From assembly GCA_033032865.1 (NCBI GenBank), contig JAWHQI010000258.1, forward strand, positions 1,426,001-1,490,000: a stretch of DNA of 64,000 nucleotides, in the 5' to 3' direction. Positions 1 through 10,900 of this stretch are shown here, piece after piece. The position numbers and the translations under genes were made by a program. The notes below the pieces were generated by a model, which ran no database searches, was not told the DNA's origin, and saw nothing but the letters and a program-made list of their open reading frames with translations. Origin of the DNA: Dactylorhiza incarnata. Lineage: Eukaryota; Streptophyta; Magnoliopsida; Asparagales; Orchidaceae. Numbering within the stretch: the first letter of the stretch is position 1; each line of letters begins with the position of its first letter.

Positions 1-255
1 CCATTGTATACTGCGATAGTCAAGCTGTCATCCATATTGTCGAGAATCCTATTTTTTGTGAATGTACCAAGCATATCGAAGTTGATTGTTATTTCATCCA
101 GGAAAAAGTTCAACTTCGTAAACTTGATTTGCGACATGTATTCTCTGCCGAGCAAATTTCTGATATCCTCTCCAAGGCCTTACCACGCCCACTCTACCAA
201 TAGTTCATTTCCAAGCTTGGCGCCTACAATATGCACGCTCCAGCTTGTGGGGGAG
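1..255 (+). pseudogene. Ty1/copia RNase H, 3' end of pol (decayed)
   Basis: The + strand encodes, with at least one in-frame stop, the copia RNase H C-terminus: a SQAVIHI-like stretch, [16 protein letters not shown], then a LSKAL segment and KLGAYNMHAPACGGV. This is the same type of ending as copia E2 (16461-17666, minus), so the two are related families. The upstream part lies outside the window. A purine-rich tract (GTGGGGGAG) precedes the LTR at 256. Confidence 0.8.
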
Positions 256-443
256 TGTAGAAGAACTAAATAAGCCCATGTAAAAGCCCATATAAAGGCC
301 ATCTTTTCCCTTGTATAGATTAGTCTCACATCTTGGTTTGGAGTTGAGATTTCACTCAATCTTATAAAATGTGTACAAATTCTTGCATTGATAAACATAT
401 GTAAGTAATTAAAGAATTATTTTGCTTATTACATTTTTCTACA
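256..443 (+). repeat. copia 3' LTR (188 bp)
   Basis: Starts right after the polypurine tract with TGTAGAA and ends TTCTACA, a perfect 7-bp terminal inverted repeat with TG...CA ends. The partner LTR and first target-site copy are outside the window, so the border rests on the termini only. Confidence 0.65.
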
Positions 444-984
444 AAGTCCATTTGTAAAAAGCTCTAAAGGGGGCCAATTATACATTTTTTTTATCTTTTG
501 TTGTATTTAGTCCCACAACTCCAATTGTATATTTATCCTCCTCCTATACTCTATATAAAGAGGAGAGTCTCCATGTAATAAGTTAGTGATTCTAGAATAA
601 TAACTGTTTTATTATCACAAACCTGAACCTGATGCCCTTGAGCCTGATCCTACTATAGTTCTCTTTGGTGTTGAACCTGCTACTGAAGTAAAAGTAAGAT
701 ACGGTGAACCATAATTAAATAGTTTAGTGGATTACTAAAATTTCATGCCTAAAAAACCCATCCATGCCTATGAGGAAATTCCATTTCATGAACCCCGATG
801 AGCATGGTAATACTCCTTATTCTTCATTTATTAAGATATCACTTCCTGTTTGTATTTTATATAAGATAATAGACCTACCAAATTGTTAAGAAAACCTATA
901 AGTTGCACCCAAACCCACCAGAAGTTTTTTGATTTGTTTTGAATGAAATTTATACTTGATGACTTGAAGATTTTTTGAGTAGGA
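444..984. other. Intronic sequence with probable decayed retroelement debris
   Basis: AT-rich and non-coding. A TATA-like stretch (CTCTATATAAAGAGGAG near 548) followed by a run ending TTATTATCACA resembles a copia LTR remnant, but no matching second copy was found. Part of the NDC1 intron that runs off the left edge. Confidence 0.3.
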
Positions 985-1130
985 ACCATGAAGTGATACT
1001 TTGATAGTGAGTCTGCTTTCAATATTGCTTATAATCCACTTCAATAGAGTGAAACTAAGCATATTGAGATTTATAAGCATTTTATAAAACATAGTAGTTA
1101 ATAATGGCCTTAATGAAAAGTAGCTGTTAG
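985..1130 (+). pseudogene. Decayed copia RNase H fragment
   Basis: Reading from about 1003 gives SAFNIAYNPLQ, a stop, then SETKHIEIYKHFIK, matching the copia RNase H segment ...AINIA-NPV-H-RTKHIEV--HFI. Only about 45 codons remain. Confidence 0.65.
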
Positions 1131-1212
1131 ATATTCACCGAAGAGCATTTTATAAAACATAGTATTCTATGCTTACTGAAAAGTGGCTGTTAGATATTGA
1201 CCGAAGAGCTAT
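1080..1212. repeat. Short tandem duplication
   Basis: The string ATTTTATAAAACATAGTA occurs near 1079 and 1148, and GTGGCTGTTAGATATTGACC-like sequence near 1124 and 1185, consistent with an imperfect 60-70-bp tandem duplication next to the RNase H remnant. Confidence 0.5.
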
Positions 1213-1869
1213 CTACAACAAGATTCCAAAAGCTTACAAGCAACTGAAGTAGAAGTCGTTCACTCACCAAGTTGATCAGAAGTTGATTTCTGACCCATGG
1301 ACTCTTTGTAGGACTTATTATCTATTCACACATTCCAAGTTTCATATTAATGTATACTTATTTTTCCTTTTAATTTTTTCTTTGGAATGTTCCTTAATTA
1401 GTAGGAATGTAGGATTATAGTGCCCAGTCCTTATTGTATTAACATACGCCTTGATTACCCATGAGAAATAATATCTAATAATCTCCAACTTCCCTTCATT
1501 CACAAGATATTGTGCTCTTGGCTAGTTGACACAATGGCTTCTCTAGTCCTATTTAATTAGCTTGGTTAACCTCAGTAGTCGAAAAGTTCTTCAACCAACA
1601 TGGTATTTTTCTTTGATAGCTTTTGGTTTTGTAAATATAAATCAACTGTATTGTTATTGCATAATTTAAAAAAAATTGAAGATGAAATTTTAAGATTATG
1701 TGTGCAGAAATTCTATTTCTGTAGTTTTTTTACATTAAAATATTGTCTGTAATCCATGTCTTTCACAGGTTTTCCTCCTGCTAAAGTCATTTAAATTTAG
1801 AGAAAAAAATACTGATATGGCCTATTTTAACACTAATTAATGTTGTATACATTTCAAATGGTCAGCCAG
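1213..1869. other. NDC1 intron, nothing recognised
   Basis: AT-rich sequence with no coding signal. A pyrimidine-rich intron end and CAG acceptor lead into the exon at 1870. The preceding NDC1 exon is not here. Confidence 0.6.
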
Positions 1870-1963
1870 GTTGGTATTGGCTTTAGGAGCAGCCGCCAAA
1901 CTTGATGTGGTTCCGGGTTCAGCTGAATTTGCCTATCCTTTTTCAACTCTTGAGGATGCCATT
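1870..1963 (+). CDS. NDC1: NDC1 exon (first in window)
   Basis: Exon preceded by a CAG acceptor and followed by GTAAGAA. It contributes the last base of a split codon and then 31 residues beginning [16 protein letters not shown] and ending TLEDAI. In relatives this follows an ...YDW segment, which is not found in 1-1869, so the previous exon lies outside the window. It joins in phase 0 to the exon at 12410, restoring DAI-KVDEKL. Confidence 0.9.
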
Positions 1964-4900
1964 GTAAGAAAGCTTCGCTTCTTTGCTTTGCATTATATTT
2001 GTCAAATTTATGAGAAAGAGGACTTCTGTCCATACTATAATAGACAGTATTTTTAACCAATTGTATCAACGTTTCACTACACTTGATGTTTGTGTTGGTA
2101 GGGAGTAGAACACTTTTTTCTTCGAACTCATTGTTATTAAGATGGTCATGCTGTACAACTTTCTTACAAGCATTATTTTTGTGAGATAAATATTTTTTCC
2201 TGACCTTATTATTGTTTATGAGCAAACTCAAGTCCTGGGGAAAATCAGTTTCATTTGAATAATTGTTTGATTAAATTTATAACATTTTTTTCAAGCTGGC
2301 CAAATTACTTGGCAGTAAGCCTTTATATATATACACTATTTAAAATAAATTACCTTTTGTTAACATTATTTAATTTACAGTTTAAGTTACATGATATATT
2401 GATATTGTTATTTTTATGCTAATAATGTTCATGCACTTCTTGTGTTATGATTGTAAGATTATTGTGTTCAGAATCTTAGGTTGTCTGCAATTTTCTTTGT
2501 AGAGTATTATTTACTCTAGTGTTTATAATAGAGATAAAATAACTCGGTTTATAGCTTCTAATTTAACTATTGTCCTTTTGTTTGACATAATATAACAAAC
2601 AATATTCATTTTTTCTGAAAAAAAAGCAAATGCAATAAAAACCTAAACAGTTTTTTTAAACAGAGCAATACCATATGTTGGTATTTAAACGTAAATGTAA
2701 ACCTAATAATATACGAATTTTCTCATTCCACTTGGTATCAGAGGTTGATATGCCGCTTGATCTATCTGAGTCACACTCGTCCTGACATATCTTTTGCTGT
2801 AAACATGGTGACCCTCTATATGCGTGACCCTAGGGAGGGTCATATGAATGTTGTGTATCAGATTCTAAGGTACTTGAAGAGTGCACCAGGGAAGGGGTTG
2901 ATCTTCCGGATTGAGCATTTGAACGTTGAAGGCTATTGTGATTCCGACTGGGCTAGTTGCGTCGATCATAGGAGGTCCACGTCTGGATATTGCATGTTTG
3001 TAGGGGCAATCTAGTATTCTAGAAGAGCAAGAAACAGACTGTAGTTGCGAGATCTACAGTCGAGGCAGAGTACAGGGTCATGGCCTTAGGTTTAGGAGAG
3101 ATGTTATGGTTGAAAGCCCTGCTGACAGAGCTCAAGATGGACCAAGGGGGGTAGATGACATTGTGGTGTGACAGGAAGTCAGCTATTAACATTGCAAATA
3201 ACCCCGTTCAACATGACATAACCGAGCATGTGGAGATCCACATGTTCTTAATCAAGGAAAAGCTGGATAGTGGTGCACTGGAGCTGGGACATGTTGTTAC
3301 TAAGGAGCAAGTGGCTGATTGTCTCACTAAGAAACTTAGCTCACTTGATTTATGTAACAACCCTAAAATAATACAAATAATAAAACATTTATTTTAGAAT
3401 CCTTGACTTGTCTAGCCGCACCCCAGCCCCTCCCTGCTATTTCCCGCTAGCCCCCCTCGATTCATTTGAAATTTCTCTCGGCCTAGGGCTCCCGCACGCA
3501 AGCCGCAAATCCCGTCGCCGCTAGCCCCTTCGGTCCAGGTCTCGCGCAAGTCGCCGCTCCCCCTGCTCTAGGCGACGCTGCCTCCTGCCTCTCCTCTGAC
3601 CGACGGCCTTTCCGCCTGTCCTCAAGGGCCGACGACCCCCCTGCTGTGGTCGACTGCTTCTCCAGCCTCCTCCAGGGCAATCGACAACTCTCCTTCTCCT
3701 GCCAGCGCCGCCGCCAACGCCGCCGCCTGCCATGGCCGACAGTCCTCCTTCCCCTCTGCTTCTTCTTCCTCCATGGAGCCAGCAACCCCTCTCCTCCCTC
3801 CGACAGCAAAGCTTCTCCTACAAAGGAGTCGCCTCCAGCAGTGTCTGCTCCCCTCCGACAGCCGACAGCTGCTCCCCCTCGTCGTTTGGTCGTTGATTTC
3901 GGGAGGGAAAAGCTAGGGTTTCCTTCCCTCTCCTCCTCGAGCCCGGATCTGAGTTCCATGAGGGTAAAACTCTTTTTTTTCTCCCTTATTTCAGAAATTG
4001 TCTTGATTATTTGGGACTTTTGCGTTCTAATTTTTGCATTCAGATTTTGTGCTCGTCCTAATCGCCAAATCCTTAGGTTTTCGTGCCCTGGTGCCATTCG
4101 TCGCTCTAATTGGCGGGATCTCTTGATGGCCCTCTCCGATTTAGGGTTTCCGCAACCTAAGCGTCGCCAAGTCTCCGTCTCCGCGTGGAATCTCTTCTCC
4201 CCTCACTTTTGAGGGAGGTAATTCTGCTAATCCCTCTTTGTTTAATTTCCGCGTCGTAGAATACTTGGGTTAACATAGTAAATTATGCAGCTTCGTTTTC
4301 GTTGTGTTTGATCAGGTCCAAAATGTGATTTCTGCTTTTGCTTGCGTCGCTTAGCCGCCGCCATCAGATTCAGCCTCACTTAAGGCAAGTAGAGATCCCT
4401 CTCTCTTGCAAGCATTGAATTTAATTGTCTTGTCTGTTCTTGTTTTTATATGAATGCACCCTTGAATGCTTGTTTCGTCAAATAAATTTAGACCTCGAAT
4501 CCCTAAATAGATTTGTTATTAGTTTGAGGTCCACGCGTCCGAATAACATGAATTGTGAATGAGAATGGTGGTTACTTGGATATTCACTTAGATGAATTGT
4601 GTCTCATTTGTTGGAAGACGAGTTAATGAACGAAAGTTGTTTTTAATTGGATTTCCATTTAAATGAATTGCGTCTCATTGGATGGATAAATGTAAGACTA
4701 ATAGATCTTTTCGAGCAGGAACATTAATTGTTGTAATGATAAATGTTAAGATTCCTACTAGCAACTAGATGAATTGTGTTTGACATAAAATATTCGGTTC
4801 GTACACATATTTACTTGTAGGATAATCGTTTGTTGGAATGGTTCAAACTAAATGAATACTTGGTATCCTGGAAAATTGATGAATAATAATCTTAATACTC

Positions 4901-7900
4901 GTGAATACTTGAATCCACAAGTTTCTAAACTCTCCATCGAGTTCTTTGAGTCATCAAATCTTGTTTCTTATGTCTGTCTGGTTCCAAGACTTGGTTAAAT
5001 AACGTTCTATAACTTGATTCCTCTCGTTTCACGTTTGTAAAATATACTTTTGTATATCTGAATCAATACTTGGTTACATGTCTTGATACGCTAGAATCAC
5101 GAAATCATGAATTATTTCATTAATAACACAAGTAAACATTGAAAGGTAGGGTTTAACTGACGCAACTCCTTGACTTGGGTTCCCTCTTGAATCCCTAATG
5201 GGAACAAAGGACCGGTCATAGCGAGCATAAATTTCTGAATCTCCTAAATCCGTACTTGAATCTGTCTGAATCATGAATCTTGCGCGTCAAACAAAAACAC
5301 CTACACTTTCACTTGTTACAACTTATGTTATTACATGAATCACTTAGGTCCTGCGTGTCATAAGCAAATCTTGGAAGCTAGAGTTTAGGTGGTGCATCGT
5401 CTTGTTTGCATGGTCGCGGTAAGCAGGAAATACTCTTATTCTAGTAAGCCTTACACTTGGACTTGAGTGTGAACCATGCGCACCCACTATAAACACCTAC
5501 GCATTTCATCGATTACAGCTTATGTCGTTGCAAAATAAATATTTAGGCTATACTTCGGAGTAGACTAATAATTCTAGATATTTCTGCTTGTCTCACTTGC
5601 TTGCCTGTCTTGTTAGTTCTGCTTCATGAAAAATGGTACACAAATATTCTGTTTCTTCTGCTCGTATTTTGCTTTGCTCTTGTGTATTTCAATATTCTGA
5701 GGCTTTTCCTTCTTGTTTTGGAATTTGCCTTAGTGTTCGTGGCTGCGCCGCCTGCTCCCCGAGGCCGTTCTGCGTCAAGTTTTAGGTTTTGTGTTTATGT
5801 TTCATTTCTTTTTCTGTCGGATATTTCTGTTATGTAGTAATTACGATCAGCCATTTTCTCTTGTTTTACGGACAACTGCTAGGCTAAATATTATATGTAC
5901 TAGAATTTATCATGTTTTGCATGCTCATTTATCTGCGATGAACACTGCACAAAAATCTGTTTCAAAACTTGTATCTTGAGCTTTTACTAAAATGCATGTG
6001 CACCTGTTTCAAGTTATCATATTTTAAAACTTCCGCAATAAATCAACCCGTTTTAACCAAAAGTAACTATTTTAAAACTATTTGTAGTATTTCTGTCTCC
6101 GCCTTAGCAGACATAGATTTCTTTTCGCCCATGCCTGTGGCATCACGGCCCGCCCCGAAGCGCACTCTGACTCTTGTCGAGACGGGTCGTGACAATTTAT
6201 CTAGACTGTGACAAGATGAGCTTAGTGGATATCTTTCGCCCATCTTGAGAGAGAGTGTTGGTATTTAAACAAAAATGTAACCTAATAATATACGAGTTTT
6301 CTCATTCCACTCCATACATGTTCAGCAAGCAATAATGCTGGGAAGAGTTTATTTTGTTTGCTGGACTTAAACTAGATTTAACATAGAGAACTTAGCATTT
6401 TCTTTCATGATGCCATTATGGTTGATAGACAAACTGACGTAGGAGAACGTCGGGGTGGGAGGCGGAATCCTTCCGGACGGATCAACTCTCGCACGGAGAG
6501 AGAGGGAAAACAGCGGCTAGGGCAACAATTTCTCAATTCTCAATAATCTCCATACAACATAACACATTCCACCCTTTATACTAGGGGGAAGATACCGCTA
6601 TTAGCACACCCGCTAATGGCACACCAAAATAAAAGTGCAACATAGACATGCAAATATAAAATAGAAAACAACATATGCTACGAAAATAATTAAACGGCCC
6701 CGGGGCTTCCAAAGCGGGTCGATCTTTTCTAGCCACGCGATTCCGGACTCGCCGGGCAATCCTCCAGTCGCGTTGTTGCCGTCTGCGATGCATCCTTCAT
6801 CATTCGCCGCCGCTTGGGAGGCACTCGACCTCGAGTGCTCGGGGTAAAGCGGAATGTCCGGGTAGAAAGGGGACAAATCGCTCACGTTGAAGGTCTTGGA
6901 GATGTTGAGGTCCGGTGGAAGGTCCACCACATAAGCGTTGTCATTGATCTTGCGGGTGATGGGGAAAGGGCCGTACTTCTTTGGCATGAGTTTGTGGTGG
7001 TGGCCCGCGGGAAGCCTCTCCTTGCGGAGAAAACCATCACCAAGTCTCCCACCGCATAGATCTTCTCGCGCCGGTGCTTGTCGGCCATAGCCTTGTATTT
7101 GGCATTAGACTCAAGCAGCTTGAGCCGGGTATCAGCTTGGATGTCGCGGGTTTCTTCCGCCAACTGGGCCGCGGAAGGAGGAGCGGCCGGGAGGCGGGCG
7201 AGATCGAGTGCATGCCGGGGAACCTTGGTATAGACAATGGAGAATGACGAGCGACCGGTAGAGCTGTGCACTGCGTTGTTGTAAGCAAACTCAGCCTGCG
7301 CGAGGGCGTGATCCCATTGCTTCGGGCGATCTTGGCAAATGCAGCGAACGAGGTTCCCCAAGGTCTTGTTCACAACCTCGGTTTGGCCGTCAGTTTGAGG
7401 GTGGGCGGAGCTACTAAACTGAAGAGAGGTGTCGAACATCTTCCACAGCATTGTCCAAAAGTCGCCGAGAAATTTGGGGTCGCGGTCCGATGTGATAGTG
7501 GTTGGCACGCCATGCAAACGAACCACCTCCCAGAAAAAGAGGCGCGCAATGTGAGAAGCATCGGACATCTTGCGACAAGGGAGAAAATGGGCCATCTTAG
7601 AGAAGCGATCCACCACGACAAACACGGAATCGACCCCGCGTTGCGTGCGCGGGAGACCCAAGACGAAATCCATAGAGAGATCCTCCCAAGCGCTGGCGGG
7701 AACCGGGAGGGGAGTATAGAGCCCAGTGTTGTGGGCATGTCCCTTGTACTGTTGACACACATAACATTTCCGAACGAAGTTCCCCACGTCCTTCGATAGT
7801 TGCGGCCAGAAGTAACGCTCTTGGAGGCTGGCAAGTGTTTTGTCTCGGCCCAGGTGTCCACTTAACCCGCCACCATGCAAGTCTCGAATGAGCTTCTCCC

Positions 7901-10900
7901 GTAAGGAAGTGCGAGGAATACACAGGCGGTTGTCTTTAAGCAGGAATCCGTCGAGTAAGAGGAAACCTTGATGCGAACCGCCTAAGGAACAAGCGCGCCA
8001 AATCTCGTGGAAGTCAACGTCCTCAGCGTACAAGTCGACGAGAGTATCAAACCCGATGATCTCGTGGTGCATAGTCGCCAACAGACAACTGCGCCGGCTA
8101 AGTGCGTCGGCTACGACATTGGCCGTCCCCGGCTTGTGCTGGATAATATATGGAAACCGTTGGAGATATGTGGTCCAACGAAGGTGCATTCCATCCATGC
8201 GTTTCTGGCTGTTGATGAACTTGAGAGCCTGGTGGTCGGTGGACAAGATGAACTCCTTGTGCAGTAAGTAGTGTTCCCAATGCTTGAGAGCCCGTACGAC
8301 CGCATAGAACTCCAGGTCATAGGCGGCCCATTTCCGTCGAGCTTCACTTAATTTTTCGCTGAAAAACGCCACGGGGCGCTTGTCCTGGGAGAGGACAGCC
8401 CCTATGCCAATGCCACTGGCATCACTCTGCACCTCAAAGAGTTTATCAAAGCTGGGCAGTGCCAAGACTGGGGCCGAGCTGAGCTTCTGCTTGATCAAGT
8501 CGAAGGAGCGTTTGGCCTCGTCGCCCCAAAGGAACCGCCCCTTCTTCAAACAGTCGGTCATGGGAGCGGTAATGGTGCTGAAATCTCGGATGAACCGCCG
8601 GTAGAAGGTGGCCAAGCCGTGGAATGACCGGAACTCCGTTAGAGAGGTGGGAGCCGGCCAATCTCGGATCGCCTGGATCTTTTCCTCATCAACCCGGATG
8701 CCATCCGCGCCCACAACGAAACCCAAAAATGTCAGCCGTGGAGCGAGGAAGGTACACTTTTTGAGGTGAATGAACAGTTGGTGCGCCGCCAGCACCTCCA
8801 AAATAGCCCGAAGATGGGAGAGATGATCTGCCCGGCTCTTGCTGAAGATCAAGATGTCATCAAAATAGACGACGACCGACTTTCCCAGAAAAAGTCGCAG
8901 TACCTGTGTCATGAGGCGCATAAAAGTACTTGGAGCGTTAGATAATCCAAAAGGCATTACCTTCCACTCGAAGAGGCCGTCCGGCGTTTTGAACGCCGTC
9001 TTCCACTCGTCACCTGGCTTGATGCGGATTTGATGGTACCCGCTGCGTAGATCTATCTTGGAGAAGAACTGGGAACCATCTAACATGTCTAGCATGTCAT
9101 CAAGGCGAGGAATGGGAAAGGAGTACTTGATCGTGATCCGGTTGATCGCGCGACTGTCGACGCACATGCGCCATGAACCATCCTTTTTGGGGACCAAGAG
9201 TGCCGGGACTCCGCAGGGGCTGAGACTCCGAAATGAATCCCTTCTTCAACAATTCTTCCACCTTCTCACGCAAGATGGCATGCTCCTTGGGGCTCATGCG
9301 GTAGTGCGGTAAATTCGGAAGGCTAGCTCCTGGAATGAGGTCGATCTGATGCTGGATATCCCGAAGAGGAGGAGGACGGTCAGGCAAGTCGTCCGTCGTG
9401 ATGGTTCGGAACTCGTGCAGCAACGCACGCACGTCTGGCGGTGCGGCTTCCGCCTCCTGCTCACGAGTGGTGTACAACCCGTAGGAGACAAGTGCCACCA
9501 CTTCCTTAGCTTCTGCCACGTCCCGCTCAAACATAGAAGCGTCCTCGGCCATCACCAACAGGCCACGCTCCCTATCGGACGGTGGGCTGGCTTCGGGTTT
9601 CCCTCCGACCTGGGCAATGATTTGTATCTTCTTGCCGGCCCAAGTGAAGGTGACAACATTCTCGCGGCCCTTGTAACAAACATCTGTGTCATATTGCCAC
9701 GGCCGCCCCAAGAGTAGGTGGCTAGCATCCATCTCCACGACGTCGCACCAAACATCGGCCCGGTAATGCTTCCCAATGGCAATAGGAACATGAGAGCGGT
9801 GGGTGACCCGAACTGACGGGCCGCGCTGAATCCAACCGATGGAATATGGGTGGGGATGAGGCTCCGTCGTCAGCTGTAAATAGGATACCAACCGGGTTGC
9901 AACAAAGTTCTCGCAACTGCAATTGTCAATCAGTACGTCGCAGATCTTCCCCTTGATGGTGCAGTAGCTCCGAAAAATATTGTTGCGTTGGGCGTGTTCA
10001 TCCACTCGTGGTGTGAGAAGTAGGCGATGCACCACGCAGGTGGCGAACTCGCCCTCCTCGTCATACTCATCAATGACTTCGTCGACCTCTCCAATGCCAT
10101 CCTCTCCCTCCTCGTCCTGTGCAACTGTGTGGACGGGTTGGCGAAGCAGGGGGCAACGGGAGGCGAAATGGCCGGGTTGGTGACACTTGAAACATGTGCC
10201 TGCCGGTGCTCGGTCAGGTGCCCGACCCTTTGGTGCGGACGCGGAGGCCGGCACCCGATCCACAATCTCCTTGCCGGTGGTGTCTCGGCTGTTGGAACCC
10301 GACGCATCCATCCAAGGGCGGCGAGAGGCCGTGCGGTGTAGAGGGATGGCTGTCTTCTCCATTTGTTCAGCCTTGAGGGCCATGTAGTAAGCCTCATCCA
10401 CCGTGCGCAGAACATGCAAGCCGATCTTCTCCCGTAGGGAGGGTCGCAGCCCGTGTAGGAAACGAGTAACACGTTGGCCGTCTGTCTCTGTGAGGCCGTT
10501 GCGGTCCGCGAGTCGGCTGATCTCTGCTAGGTACTCTGTCACACTACGAGTCCCCTGAGAACAACTCTGGTAGAACTGGAATAAATGCTGGTCGTAGTCG
10601 GGCGGAAGGAACCGATTCCGCAACAACTTCTTCATTTTCAGCCACGTGCGAACTGGCGCCTTGCCTTGGCGGTTGCGGTTGAGTTGAAGTTGGTCCCACC
10701 ATACGGCCGCACCAGATTTAAGGCGGTAGGCGACCATCTTCACTTGGCGGCGGTCGTCGATCTCCGCCATTTCGAAGAAACGTTCGACTTCCGAAAGCCA
10801 ATCGAGGAAGTCTTCGATGCCCAGGTTGCCATGAAAGTGGGGAATGTCAGCCCGCAGGCGGTACCCCGGTTGGTACTGGGGCTGTGGGGCACCCCCGCGT

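Larger units (their letters stand above)
2676..6311 (+). mobile_element. Non-autonomous copia deletion derivative with 56-57-bp LTRs
   Basis: Two LTR copies (2676-2732 and 6256-6311) are flanked by the 5-bp duplication CCATA (2671-2675 and 6312-6316). Without the later solo-LTR insertion (3353-6194) the element is only about 0.8 kb: LTR, a PBS-like TGGTATCAGAGG, the distal RT/RNase H part of pol, a purine tract (GAGAGAG) and LTR. Gag, protease, integrase and the catalytic RT are missing, yet the matching TSD suggests it inserted in this reduced form, mobilised in trans. Oriented like NDC1. Confidence 0.8.

Noticed and set aside
3483..4212. Open frames of 188-204 codons on both strands
   Set aside because: They overlap the GC-rich part of a solo LTR, show Arg/Ser/Pro low complexity and no domain; the other LTR copy does not keep them.
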